This document shows, in pieces, positions 1 through 5,220 of a stretch of 5,220 nt of DNA. A program made the position numbers and the translations under genes. Origin of the DNA: Pseudomonadota bacterium (GTDB lineage: Bacteria > Pseudomonadota > Gammaproteobacteria > Enterobacterales > Enterobacteriaceae); NCBI GenBank assembly GCA_023425455.1, contig JAFACP010000111.1, positions 1 to 5,220 on the forward strand. Reading direction: 5' to 3'. Numbering within the stretch: the stretch's first letter is position 1; every line of letters starts with the position of its first letter. The notes beneath the pieces were generated by a model, which was not told the origin of the DNA, did no database searches, and saw nothing but the letters and a program-made list of their open reading frames with translations.

Positions 1-445
1 GAATACGTGGGTTTTGCAGCTCCAGTTTGCCGCTCGCCGGATCGATGCAGTAGCCTTTTTCCGTGATGGTCAGCGAGACAATCGCCACCTGCGGCTCGCA
101 GAACTTTTCGATAATAGCGGGCAGTGAATCGAGCTTCGCGTTCAGGCACTCATGCACCGCGCCGACAACAATCGGTTGATTTCCGTCAGCGCCTTTCTCC
201 AGCACCGTATACAGATGATCCTGGGCGCGGAGCTGGCTCATCATTACGTCGCCGCTGAAAAGGCTAATCTCGCATATCCCCCAGTCGCCCCCCTTTGCAT
301 TCAGCACCCGGTTTGTTAACAACGCCTGATGGGCGCGATGAAAGGCGCCAAACCCTAAATGGACGATGCGCGAACGCAGCTGCCGGCGATCGTAGCGCGG
401 GAGCTGAACCTTCGCAGGAAGCGTAACGGAGGCAATAGTCTTCAT
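1..445 (-). CDS. yeiQ: YeiQ, mannitol dehydrogenase-family oxidoreductase, fructuronate reductase-like (3' part missing)
   Basis: Reading the minus strand from the ATG at 445 gives 148 uninterrupted codons to the window edge, starting MKTIASVTLPAKVQLPRYD. The family is normally about 480-490 residues, so only the N-terminal NAD(P)-binding third is present. Visible signatures are GFGAFHRAH at residues 31-39 (the nucleotide-binding fingerprint shared with UxuB) and TITEKGYC at 126-133. The sequence is closer to my memory of E. coli YeiQ (SGDVMMSQLRAQDHLYTVLEKG, in part) than to UxuB. The start is supported by an AGGTG Shine-Dalgarno (complement of 454-458) 8 nt upstream. Family members reduce D-fructuronate to D-mannonate or oxidise related polyols in the cytoplasm. 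The divergent uxuA neighbour favours a fructuronate/mannonate role here. The exact substrate is inference; family and gene identity are secure. Confidence 0.93.
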   Translation of the reverse strand, partial: MKTIASVTLPAKVQLPRYDRRQLRSRIVHLGFGAFHRAHQALLTNRVLNAKGGDWGICEISLFSGDVMMSQLRAQDHLYTVLEKGADGNQPIVVGAVHECLNAKLDSLPAIIEKFCEPQVAIVSLTITEKGYCIDPASGKLELQNPRI

Positions 446-490
446 GAAATACACACCTGATTAACCATTAATTAACAATGTCAGTGTAAA

Positions 491-519
491 GTTATATGAC
501 AACAAATTAAATTGGTAAG
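491..519 (-). promoter_or_regulatory. candidate yeiQ promoter
   Basis: On the minus strand TATAAC (491-496) is a 5-of-6 match to the -10 consensus. It is preceded, at a 17-base spacing, by CTTACC (514-519), only a 3-of-6 match to the -35 box. Transcription would start near 484, giving a leader of about 40 nt. The poor -35 would fit a promoter that needs an activator, such as CRP at 535-556. Read by eye, not tested. Confidence 0.35.
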
Positions 520-526
520 CCTTAAA
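509..526. promoter_or_regulatory. possible weak second UxuR/ExuR half-site
   Basis: AAATTGGTA (509-517) equals the left half of the UxuR palindrome as I recall it (AAATTGGTATACCAATTT). The right half does not match (2 of 9), so the site scores 11 of 18. It overlaps the proposed yeiQ -35 and lies 110 bp, centre to centre, from the strong site at 619-636. It could be an auxiliary or degenerate operator, or chance in an AT-rich stretch. Confidence 0.25.
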
Positions 527-534
527 TATCCCTG

Positions 535-556
535 TTCTGTGAGTTTGATCAATGAA
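535..556. promoter_or_regulatory. candidate CRP (cAMP receptor protein) site between yeiQ and uxuA
   Basis: TGTGA (538-542), a 6-base spacer and TCAAT (549-553) give 8 of 10 matches to the CRP core TGTGA-N6-TCACA; the left arm is perfect. The centre (545.5) lies about 60 bp upstream of both proposed transcription starts (near 605 for uxuA and 484 for yeiQ), close to the classic -61.5 activating position. Catabolite control of hexuronate genes is known in E. coli. The assignment here is from sequence only. Confidence 0.45.
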
Positions 557-570
557 CGTCGCGGCGTATA

Positions 571-598
571 TTGACCCTTCGCGCGAAGCATGTATGGT
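571..598 (+). promoter_or_regulatory. candidate uxuA promoter
   Basis: TTGACC (571-576, 5 of 6) and TATGGT (593-598, 4 of 6) are separated by 16 bases, predicting a start near 605 and a leader of about 46 nt. The UxuR/ExuR-like operator at 619-636 would then lie just downstream of the start, where a bound repressor could block initiation or early elongation. This is the best promoter I can see in the spacer. Confidence 0.5.
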
Positions 599-618
599 AG
601 TCGTCATATGAGTGACTG

Positions 619-636
619 ATATTGGTATAACAACTT
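619..636. promoter_or_regulatory. UxuR/ExuR-type operator upstream of uxuA
   Basis: ATATTGGTATAACAACTT matches 15 of 18 positions of the GntR-family palindrome AAATTGGTATACCAATTT recognised by UxuR (ExuR sites are similar; consensus from memory). It ends 14 bp before the uxuA start codon. UxuR and ExuR are repressors of hexuronate catabolism, released by fructuronate or related hexuronates. The position between promoter and start codon supports direct repression of uxuA. Which of the two regulators binds cannot be told from this sequence. Confidence 0.7.
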
Positions 637-650
637 AAGAGGGTGGGATA

Positions 651-1841
651 ATGGAACAAACCTGGCGTTGGTACGGGCCGAACGATCCGGTTTCTCTTGA
701 TGATGTACGCCAGGCTGGCGCAACGGGTGTCGTTACGGCGCTGCATCATATTCCGAATGGTCAGGTGTGGCCGGTTGAGGAAATTAAGCAGCGTCAGGCG
801 TTGCTGGCGGAAAAAGGATTGAGCTGGTCGGTGGTGGAAAGCATCCCGGTGCATGAAGAGATCAAAACCCATTCGGGCGCATACGATACCTGGATTGCAA
901 ATTATCAGCAGAGTATCCGTAACCTTGCCGCCTGCGGGATTGACACCGTCTGCTACAACTTTATGCCTGTTCTCGACTGGACGCGCACCGACCTGGAGTA
1001 TCCGTTGCCAGATGGTTCACGGGCGCTGCGCTTCGATCAGATCGCCTTTGCTGCATTCGAGCTGCATATTCTTAAGCGCGAAGGTGCAAAAGCGGACTAC
1101 AGCGCGGAAGAGCAGCAGCAGGCGCAGGCCTGGTTTAATGCCGCCAGCGCCGCAGACATTGAAAAGCTGACCCGCAATATCATTGCCGGCCTGCCGGGAG
1201 CGGAAGAGGGCTATACGCTGGACCAGTTCCGCGCGCGTCTGGCGGAATACGGTGATATCGACAAAAATCAGCTGCGCGAAAATATGGCCTATTTCCTGCG
1301 CGCGATTGTGCCGGTGGCTGAAGAGGCGGGCGTGCGCCTGGCGGTTCACCCGGACGATCCTCCGCGTCCAATCCTCGGCCTGCCGCGTATCGTTTCGACG
1401 ATTGACGATATGCAGTGGCTGAAAGAGACGGTAGACAGCATTTATAACGGCTTCACCATGTGCACCGGTTCTTATGGCGTGCGTGCAGACAACGATCTGG
1501 TGCGGATGATTGAGGCCTTTGGCGATCGCATCCACTTCACGCACCTGCGTGCGACCTGTCGTGAAGAGAACCCAAAAACCTTCCATGAAGCCGCGCACCT
1601 GAACGGTGACGTGAACATGGTGGCGGTGGTTGACGCCATTCTGGCTGAAGAGAAACGGCGTACAGACGCGGGCGATTTACGCGCGATTCCGTTCCGTCCC
1701 GATCACGGGCACCAGATGCTGGACGATCTGCGTAAAAAGACAAACCCTGGCTACTCTGCCATCGGTCGTCTGAAAGGGATGGCTGAGGTTCGCGGTATAG
1801 AACTGGCGCTCAAGATGACCAGGTATCCGGAGCTTCTGTAG
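651..1841 (+). CDS. uxuA: mannonate dehydratase UxuA
   Basis: The 396-residue product resembles E. coli UxuA (394 residues) along nearly its whole length, starting [16 protein letters not shown]. It dehydrates D-mannonate to 2-keto-3-deoxy-D-gluconate in the cytoplasm, the step that commits glucuronate and fructuronate carbon to the Entner-Doudoroff route. The fold is a metal-dependent TIM barrel related to the xylose isomerase group. Likely metal ligands, by analogy to structurally studied family members, are His233 (in HPDDPPRP), Cys271 (in CTGSYG), His298 (in FTHLR) and Asp351 (in RPDHG). All are present, so the enzyme looks intact. The ATG is supported by AAGAGGG (637-643) 7 nt upstream. 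The last ten residues ([10 protein letters not shown]) differ from the E. coli tail as I recall it. In E. coli uxuA is followed by uxuB; here it stands alone, divergent from yeiQ and closed by a terminator. Confidence 0.97.
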   Translation: MEQTWRWYGPNDPVSLDDVRQAGATGVVTALHHIPNGQVWPVEEIKQRQALLAEKGLSWSVVESIPVHEEIKTHSGAYDTWIANYQQSIRNLAACGIDTVCYNFMPVLDWTRTDLEYPLPDGSRALRFDQIAFAAFELHILKREGAKADYSAEEQQQAQAWFNAASAADIEKLTRNIIAGLPGAEEGYTLDQFRARLAEYGDIDKNQLRENMAYFLRAIVPVAEEAGVRLAVHPDDPPRPILGLPRIVSTIDDMQWLKETVDSIYNGFTMCTGSYGVRADNDLVRMIEAFGDRIHFTHLRATCREENPKTFHEAAHLNGDVNMVAVVDAILAEEKRRTDAGDLRAIPFRPDHGHQMLDDLRKKTNPGYSAIGRLKGMAEVRGIELALKMTRYPELL

Positions 1842-1861
1842 CGCGGTTGTACCCGACCTGT

Positions 1862-1891
1862 AAAAAAACCGGCCATTGAGCCGGTTTTTTT
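1862..1891. terminator. two-way intrinsic terminator between uxuA and yeiP
   Basis: Seven A's and CCGGC (1862-1873) are complementary to GCCGG and seven T's (1880-1891), around a 6-base loop CATTGA. The GC stem followed by a T tract can stop uxuA transcripts. The A tract becomes a U tract on the other strand, so the same hairpin also serves the convergent yeiP, whose stop codon is at 1915. The stem starts 21 bases after the uxuA stop. Confidence 0.92.
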
Positions 1892-1914
1892 CGTCTTTTT
1901 GCCTGCGGGCACAG

Positions 1915-2487
1915 TTAATCTGCGCGGCCCATATAGCGTTTTTCTTCAATATGGATACGGATTTTTTCTCCGGCAGAGAGGTATTCCGGCACCTGCACAA
2001 CCAGCCCGGTTGTCAGGGTCGCGGGTTTGTTGCGGGCGCTTGCTGAAGCCCCTTTAATGCCTGGTGCGGTTTCCACAATTTCCAGATCCACCGTCTGCGG
2101 CAGCTCCAGCGCCAGCAGCTGGCCATCCCAGGTCAGCACCTGCATGTCCGGCATTCCGCCTTCCGGCATAAACTGCAGCTCTTCTTCGATCTGATCTTTG
2201 GTGAAGATATACGGCGTGTAATCTTCTTTATCCATGAAGACGTACTCGTTGCCGTCGATGTAGGAGAAATCGACATAGCGGCGCGTCAGGGTGACGGTAT
2301 CAACAATATCATCGCCTTTAAAACGCTCTTCGACCTTCAGGCCGGTACGCACGTCGGAAAAACGCATTTTGTACAGCGTTGCTGCGCCACGGGCGCTCGG
2401 TGCCTGAATATCGATATCTTTCACAATCAGCAGCTTGCCGTTGTAATTCAGCACCATACCTTTCTTGATTTCGTTCGCTCTTGGCAT
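1915..2487 (-). CDS. yeiP: elongation factor P-like protein YeiP (EfpL)
   Basis: The 190-residue product begins [10 protein letters not shown], like E. coli YeiP, and has the same length. The layout is that of EF-P: KOW-like N-terminal domain (about 1-62), a first OB domain (about 65-127) and the C-terminal EF-P domain (about 131-188), ending with the family signature around [18 protein letters not shown] proteins bind next to the ribosomal P site and relieve stalling at proline-rich motifs. YeiP is a distinct paralogue, recently called EfpL. In the loop APSARGAA the tip residue that is Lys34 in E. coli EF-P is Arg33, so it cannot receive the EpmA beta-lysyl modification. The start was chosen by homology and an AGGA (complement of 2496-2499) 8 nt upstream; the frame is open back to an ATG at 2589, which would add 34 residues unlike the family. 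Convergent with uxuA, divergent from yeiW. Confidence 0.97.
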   Translation of the reverse strand: MPRANEIKKGMVLNYNGKLLIVKDIDIQAPSARGAATLYKMRFSDVRTGLKVEERFKGDDIVDTVTLTRRYVDFSYIDGNEYVFMDKEDYTPYIFTKDQIEEELQFMPEGGMPDMQVLTWDGQLLALELPQTVDLEIVETAPGIKGASASARNKPATLTTGLVVQVPEYLSAGEKIRIHIEEKRYMGRAD

Positions 2488-2650
2488 TGCAGTAATCCTG
2501 TTTACGGGAGGTAAAAAATATCGCGCCAAATTACTCGCGCGCGGCCTTTCAGGCAAGCGGAATTCGCGGCTTTTGCTATCAAGATGCAAAAGGTGTTACT
2601 GTGCCCGCGATGCCCCACTGCGCGGGCCATCGACATTAAAGAGAGCATTT
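2488..2650. other. yeiP/yeiW divergent spacer with one GC-rich inverted repeat
   Basis: This 163-base spacer must hold the promoters of both genes. The best yeiW candidate is TTGCTA (2573-2578) with an extended -10, TGTTACTGT (2594-2602), at an 18-base spacing; it is weak. No convincing yeiP promoter is visible by eye. GCCCGCG (2603-2609) and CGCGGGC (2621-2627) form a perfect 7-bp inverted repeat with an 11-base loop, ending 13 bases before the yeiW Shine-Dalgarno. It has no T tract, so it is a leader hairpin or a protein site rather than a terminator. Confidence 0.4.
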
Positions 2651-2905
2651 ATGGATTGTCGTCCAGATTGTGGCGCGTGTTGCACAGCACCGTCCATTTC
2701 CAGCCCCATTCCAGGAATGCCTGAAGGCAAGCCTGCCAATACGCGTTGCGTCCAGCTTGCAGAGGACAATCGCTGTATGATCTTTGGCTCGCCTGTACGT
2801 CCGGCGGTCTGTGCCGGACTTCAGCCTTCGCCTGAGATGTGCGGTCAGTCGCGTGCGCAGGCGATGACCTACCTGCTTGAGCTGGAGTTGCTCACCGCGC
2901 CTTAA
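2651..2905 (+). CDS. yeiW: YeiW, small cysteine-rich UPF0153 / CxxCxxCC-family protein
   Basis: The 84-residue protein starts [17 protein letters not shown] and ends LLTAP, matching E. coli YeiW closely. Eight cysteines stand at 3, 7, 10, 11, 33, 42, 54 and 64. The N-terminal C-x3-C-x2-CC cluster is the family hallmark and is thought to bind zinc or an iron-sulfur cluster; the true function is unknown. No signal peptide or membrane segment is visible, so it is probably cytoplasmic. The start was set by homology and by AAGAGAG (2639-2645) 5 nt upstream. The frame is open upstream to an ATG at 2465, but that extension overlaps yeiP and is not family-like. The stop TAA (2903-2905) overlaps the stop codon of setB on the other strand. 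Confidence 0.9.
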   Translation: MDCRPDCGACCTAPSISSPIPGMPEGKPANTRCVQLAEDNRCMIFGSPVRPAVCAGLQPSPEMCGQSRAQAMTYLLELELLTAP

Positions 2906-4083
2906 ACGTCTTTGATGCGCGCCAGACAGCCGAGGGTGCACACGCACATGAGCAGCGCAATCCAGAAGACGGTGTGATAACTCCATATTTCGGCCACGAC
3001 ACCGGCCATTGAGCCAGCGATTATCCAGCCGACACGGGTGGTGTTGGTATAAAGCGTGGTGGCCGCTCCGGCCTGGCCCGGCATCAGGTCCTGGAAATAG
3101 AGCATGCCGATCCCGGCAAGGATCCCGATATAGATCGCGTTCAGCAGCTGTAACATCAGCAGCAGCGCCGGCGCCTTAACCGTCAGCATGCCGATGTAAA
3201 ACAGCAGGCTGGCGACGGCCGCAACGCGCATTAACAGGCGTTTCCCGCAGCGTTTCGCATAATAACCGGCAATCAGCATGGTCGGGATTTCCAGCCCGGC
3301 AGCGGTGCCCATCATCATCCCGGCCAGCTTCTCCGGCAGATGCAGTTCATCAATAATAAACAGCGGCATATTAATAATGTAGAGGCTGTTGGTGCCCCAC
3401 ATCAGCGTGCAGATGGTAAATAAGAGCAACGCATCCCGGCGATTTCGCCGCGGGGCCTCCAGCGCCCCTGTCGCTGCAGCGGGCTCCTTACGCATTGACG
3501 GCAGGAAGAACCACACCATCGCACCGCAGACCACAAATGCGACGCCGGCGCTCAGGTACATCACCGTAAAGCCAAATCCCATTGCCAGCGCATAGGCCAG
3601 CGGCGGGCCAATCACCCATGCCAGCGAGACCTGAGCACGCAAAATGGAGCTGAACATCACCGCTTCGCGGCCGGTGCGGTCGGCATGTTCACGGGCGAGG
3701 GCAAACATCTGCGGGTTGGCGGTTGAGCCGAAACTGCTCAGGAACACGCCGACAAACAGCAGGATGAAATAGTTACGGTTCCAGGCAAACAGCAGACAGG
3801 CGAACAGGCCCAGCAGGCAGCAGAAGACGATCAGGCTTTTGCGATCCCCTTTGCGGTCGGAGCGCCCGGCCAGAAACTGGCTGACAAAGATGCCGATGAT
3901 GGCGCTTCCGGTAAAGAAGAAACCGACCATCGCCGGGCGCGCGTGCACCTCATTGGTCAGAAACAAACTTAGCGTTGGCGTTTGTAGCGCACCGGCAATG
4001 CCGGTGAGGAAAGCAACAATCAAAAACGCCGTTGACGTCAGATCAAATGGCTTTGGAGAGGCGGCAGCGGGGGTGTTATGCAT
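2902..4083 (-). CDS. setB: sugar efflux transporter SetB (major facilitator superfamily)
   Basis: The 393-residue product matches E. coli SetB in length and nearly end to end, starting [20 protein letters not shown]. It is an inner-membrane exporter of the SET family; E. coli relatives export lactose, glucose and non-metabolisable glucosides by proton antiport. The sequence is strongly hydrophobic with about 12 membrane segments in two halves. The MFS loop 2-3 motif [10 protein letters not shown] lies at 73-82, and the basic central cytoplasmic loop (about 197-217, with PRRNRRD at 211-217) joins the halves. The start agrees with E. coli, but the preceding bases (GATAGTGAAAG) hold no good Shine-Dalgarno, suggesting low or regulated translation. 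It is divergent from fruB and tail to tail with yeiW. I found no convincing promoter in the AT-rich upstream stretch at about 4160-4195. Confidence 0.96.
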   Translation of the reverse strand: MHNTPAAASPKPFDLTSTAFLIVAFLTGIAGALQTPTLSLFLTNEVHARPAMVGFFFTGSAIIGIFVSQFLAGRSDRKGDRKSLIVFCCLLGLFACLLFAWNRNYFILLFVGVFLSSFGSTANPQMFALAREHADRTGREAVMFSSILRAQVSLAWVIGPPLAYALAMGFGFTVMYLSAGVAFVVCGAMVWFFLPSMRKEPAAATGALEAPRRNRRDALLLFTICTLMWGTNSLYIINMPLFIIDELHLPEKLAGMMMGTAAGLEIPTMLIAGYYAKRCGKRLLMRVAAVASLLFYIGMLTVKAPALLLMLQLLNAIYIGILAGIGMLYFQDLMPGQAGAATTLYTNTTRVGWIIAGSMAGVVAEIWSYHTVFWIALLMCVCTLGCLARIKDV

Positions 4084-4204
4084 CTTTCACTATCAGCAGT
4101 TCACAGGGAGATGCGGAGTGTACGCCGCCTGTCAGAAAATAAACAGGTGCAGCGATCAATTTCAGTGCAAAAATTAAAATAGCATTTCAAATTCTGTCCG
4201 AACG

Positions 4205-4253
4205 GCTGAAGGTTGCTGAAGTTGGTTGCTGAAGGTCAGCAAAAAGCGGCTGA
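4205..4253. repeat. short GCTGAAG repeats with nested inverted repeats upstream of fruB
   Basis: GCTGAAG occurs three times (4205-4211, 4215-4221, 4228-4234), and GGTTGCTGAAG is repeated exactly at 4211-4221 and 4224-4234. TTGCTGA (4226-4232) and TCAGCAA (4236-4242) form a perfect 7-bp hairpin with a 3-base loop; TCAGC (4236-4240) can alternatively pair with GCTGA (4249-4253). GCTGAA is also the outer half of a Cra operator, but no full operator is present here. Function unknown. Confidence 0.55.
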
Positions 4254-4262
4254 CGGCGGAAG

Positions 4263-4284
4263 AAATGTGCTGCATATCTAACTT
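4263..4284. promoter_or_regulatory. candidate CRP site of the fru operon
   Basis: AAATGTGCTGCATATCTAAC begins a 22-base segment that matches 15 of 22 positions of the full CRP consensus. The left arm AAATGTG is perfect; the right arm TCTAA is poor. Its centre (4273.5) is about 63 bp upstream of the proposed fruB start near 4337. Catabolite activation of a fructose operon is expected, but this site is only a candidate. Confidence 0.4.
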
Positions 4285-4296
4285 CTGAAATCAGAA
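4283..4296. repeat. 14-bp inverted repeat upstream of the fruB promoter
   Basis: TTCTGA (4283-4288) and TCAGAA (4291-4296) are perfect arms around AA. Two direct repeats flank or overlap them: AGAAATGT at 4261-4268 and 4293-4300 (32 bp apart, about three helical turns) and TAACTT at 4279-4284 and 4300-4305. The arrangement looks like a protein-binding region, but I do not recognise the factor. Confidence 0.4.
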
Positions 4297-4301
4297 ATGT
4301 A

Positions 4302-4330
4302 ACTTTTCTTGCAACATCTTGCGTTAGGAT
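4302..4330 (+). promoter_or_regulatory. tentative fruB promoter
   Basis: TAGGAT (4325-4330, 4 of 6) is the best -10 just ahead of the first Cra operator; with a 17-base spacing the -35 would be ACTTTT (4302-4307), which is poor. Transcription would start near 4337, so the operator at 4341-4352 would cover the start region, as expected for Cra repression. The box choice is uncertain; the general location is more reliable. Confidence 0.3.
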
Positions 4331-4340
4331 CAAGACTCAT

Positions 4341-4352
4341 TGAAACGTTTCA
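4341..4352. promoter_or_regulatory. Cra (FruR) operator O1 of the fru operon
   Basis: TGAAACGTTTCA is a perfect 12-bp palindrome and a full match to the Cra consensus. Cra represses fruBKA and is released by fructose-1-phosphate (fructose-1,6-bisphosphate at high levels), the product made by this operon's own transport system. It lies 89 bp upstream of the fruB start codon, just after the tentative promoter. Confidence 0.93.
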
Positions 4353-4396
4353 GCGCTATCTTGTGACAACTAACGGAGCAGGTTAGCGCATTTTTT
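4353..4396 (+). other. terminator-like or attenuator-like element in the fruB leader
   Basis: GCGCTA (4353-4358) and TAGCGC (4384-4389) are perfectly complementary, separated by 25 bases, and followed after one A by six T's (4391-4396), the outline of a weak intrinsic terminator. A competing 5-bp stem, CTAAC (4370-4374) with GTTAG (4382-4386), shares the 3' arm. The long loop makes efficient termination doubtful. Confidence 0.3.
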
Positions 4397-4405
4397 CTCA
4401 TTAGA

Positions 4406-4427
4406 GCTGAAACGATTCAATTTCAGC
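4406..4427 (+). other. hairpin touching the fruB Shine-Dalgarno
   Basis: GCTGAAA (4406-4412) and TTTCAGC (4421-4427) form a perfect 7-bp stem with an 8-base loop in the mRNA. It ends directly at the double Shine-Dalgarno AGGAGAGGAG (4428-4437). The left arm is part of Cra operator O2, but the right arm is outside the 12-bp operator. It could set ribosome access or mRNA stability; this is inference. Confidence 0.45.
4408..4419. promoter_or_regulatory. Cra (FruR) operator O2 of the fru operon
   Basis: TGAAACGATTCA matches the Cra consensus TGAAWCGWTTCA, with a single break in its symmetry. Its centre is 67 bp downstream of O1, and it ends 22 bp before the fruB ATG. Two operators ahead of fruB are also what I recall for E. 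coli, so a co-operating pair is likely, with O2 acting within the transcribed leader. Confidence 0.9.
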
Positions 4428-4441
4428 AGGAGAGGAGAACC

Positions 4442-5220
4442 ATGTTCCAGTTATCTGTTCAGGATATCCACCCGGGCGCACAGGCCGGGAATAAAGAAGA
4501 GGCTATTCGTCAGGTTGCCGCCGCGCTGGTGCAGGCGGGCAACGTGGCTGAAGGCTATGTCGACGGCATGCTGGCCCGTGAGCAGCAGACCTCAACCTTC
4601 CTTGGCAACGGGATTGCCATTCCGCACGGTACGACCGACACCCGCGATCGGGTGCTGAAAACCGGCGTTCAGGTTTATCAGTTCCCGCTGGGCGTTGTAT
4701 GGGGTGATGGTCAGGTGGCCTACGTTGCAATCGGCATTGCCGCCAGCAGCGATGAGCACCTGGGCCTGCTGCGTCAGCTGACGCATGTGCTGAGCGATGA
4801 CTCCGTGGCTGAACAGCTGAAATCTGCCACCACGGCAGAAGAGCTGCGTGCCCTGCTGATGGGTGAAAAGCAGAGTGAAGCGCTGAAACTGGATAACGAG
4901 ACGCTGACGCTGGATGTCGCAGCTGCCGATCTGGTCACGCTGCAGGCGCTGAACGCCGGTCGTCTGAAAGAAGCCGGTGCGGTCGATGCCGCGTTTGTAA
5001 CCCGCGCGATCAACGACAAGCCACTGAATCTGGGCCAGGGGATCTGGCTGAACGACAGCGCGGAAGGCAATGTGCGTAGCGCTATCGCCGTCAGCCGTGC
5101 CGCAAGCGCGTTCACGGTTGAAGGTGAACCCGCCGCGCTGCTGGTGACCGTCGCCATGGCCGATGAACAGCCGGTTTCCGTGCTGAAGCGTCTGAGCGAT
5201 CTGCTGCTGAACAACAAAGC
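4442..5220 (+). CDS. fruB: fructose PTS diphosphoryl transfer protein FruB (EIIA-HPr, 3' end missing)
   Basis: The first 259 codons of a protein that is 376 residues in E. coli are present; the frame is open at the right edge. FruB takes phosphate from enzyme I on its HPr-like domain and passes it through its EIIA domain to the membrane permease FruA, so that fructose enters as fructose-1-phosphate. The EIIA(Fru) domain spans about 2-142; the phospho-acceptor is His62 in [10 protein letters not shown]. The linking M region follows (about 156-259 seen here), and the HPr domain with its active His lies beyond the window. The start is supported by E. coli homology ([12 protein letters not shown]) and two overlapping Shine-Dalgarno cores, AGGAGAGGAG (4428-4437), the nearer 4 nt from ATG. 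fruK and fruA should follow to the right. Regulation by Cra is directly visible upstream. Confidence 0.97.
   Translation, partial: MFQLSVQDIHPGAQAGNKEEAIRQVAAALVQAGNVAEGYVDGMLAREQQTSTFLGNGIAIPHGTTDTRDRVLKTGVQVYQFPLGVVWGDGQVAYVAIGIAASSDEHLGLLRQLTHVLSDDSVAEQLKSATTAEELRALLMGEKQSEALKLDNETLTLDVAAADLVTLQALNAGRLKEAGAVDAAFVTRAINDKPLNLGQGIWLNDSAEGNVRSAIAVSRAASAFTVEGEPAALLVTVAMADEQPVSVLKRLSDLLLNNK

Noticed and set aside
549..872. 107-codon minus-strand frame across the yeiQ-uxuA spacer and the start of uxuA
   Set aside because: It overlaps the regulatory sites and the conserved uxuA 5' end and shows no recognisable domain.
1017..1598. 193-codon open frame on the minus strand inside uxuA
   Set aside because: It lies wholly within the well-supported uxuA gene on the other strand and has no family resemblance; a by-product of GC-rich codon use.
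2488..2589. 34-residue N-terminal extension of YeiP from an upstream ATG
   Set aside because: It does not resemble the family, whereas the ATG at 2487 gives the exact 190-residue length and has a Shine-Dalgarno at 8 nt.
2465..2650. 62-residue N-terminal extension of YeiW from the ATG at 2465
   Set aside because: It overlaps the start of yeiP and reads non-family sequence; the ATG at 2651 has a ribosome site and matches E. coli YeiW.
4205..4253. REP/BIME element in the setB-fruB spacer
   Set aside because: The repeats are short, not in the REP consensus, and the spacer is divergent, whereas REP elements usually lie at 3' ends.
4363..4386. GTG-started 7-codon leader peptide in the fruB leader
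   Set aside because: No Shine-Dalgarno precedes the GTG, and no run of regulatory codons is present.
4084..4441. Hidden small RNA or small gene in the setB-fruB spacer
   Set aside because: No ATG frame with a ribosome site and no strong terminator were found; regulatory sites explain most of the interval.
4774..5217. 147-codon serine/alanine-rich minus-strand frame opposite fruB
   Set aside because: Low-complexity composition typical of the antisense of a GC-rich gene, and fully inside the conserved fruB reading frame.

Overview
The window is chromosomal backbone DNA from a member of the Enterobacteriaceae. The six proteins closely resemble, from memory, Escherichia coli YeiQ, UxuA, YeiP, YeiW, SetB and FruB, and the order yeiQ, yeiP, yeiW, setB, fruB is the one I recall for the E. 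coli yei/fru region. The moderately high G+C and the presence of uxuA inside this block suggest an Enterobacter-like relative rather than E. coli itself. That taxonomic call is inference. I see no insertion sequence, phage gene, tRNA, rRNA or CRISPR array.

Left part (1-1914): the 5' part of yeiQ, a fructuronate reductase-type dehydrogenase, lies on the minus strand and runs off the left edge. It is divergent from a complete uxuA (mannonate dehydratase). The 205-base spacer carries a strong UxuR/ExuR-like operator (15 of 18 palindrome positions) and one CRP-like site about 60 bp from both proposed transcription starts. Together the two genes could carry out the fructuronate -> mannonate -> 2-keto-3-deoxygluconate steps of hexuronate breakdown. 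A two-way intrinsic terminator separates uxuA from the convergent yeiP.

Middle part (1915-4083): yeiP, an EF-P paralogue with Arg at the ribosome-active loop tip, is on the minus strand. It is divergent from yeiW, a small cysteine-rich protein on the plus strand. yeiW runs tail to tail into setB (sugar efflux transporter, minus strand), and the two stop codons share one TTAA, leaving no room for a terminator.

Right part (4084-5220): a 358-base divergent spacer between setB and fruB holds short GCTGAAG repeats, a CRP-like site, a 14-bp inverted repeat, and two clear Cra (FruR) operators of the fructose operon. The fruB leader can also form competing RNA hairpins. fruB encodes the EIIA-HPr fusion protein of the fructose phosphotransferase system. 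It is open at the right edge and lacks its C-terminal HPr domain here.

Overall theme: sugar and sugar-acid catabolism controlled by UxuR/ExuR, Cra and CRP, plus one translation factor. I did not find a wholly new system. The points most worth checking are the uxuA-yeiQ regulatory unit and the possible RNA-level control in the fruB leader.
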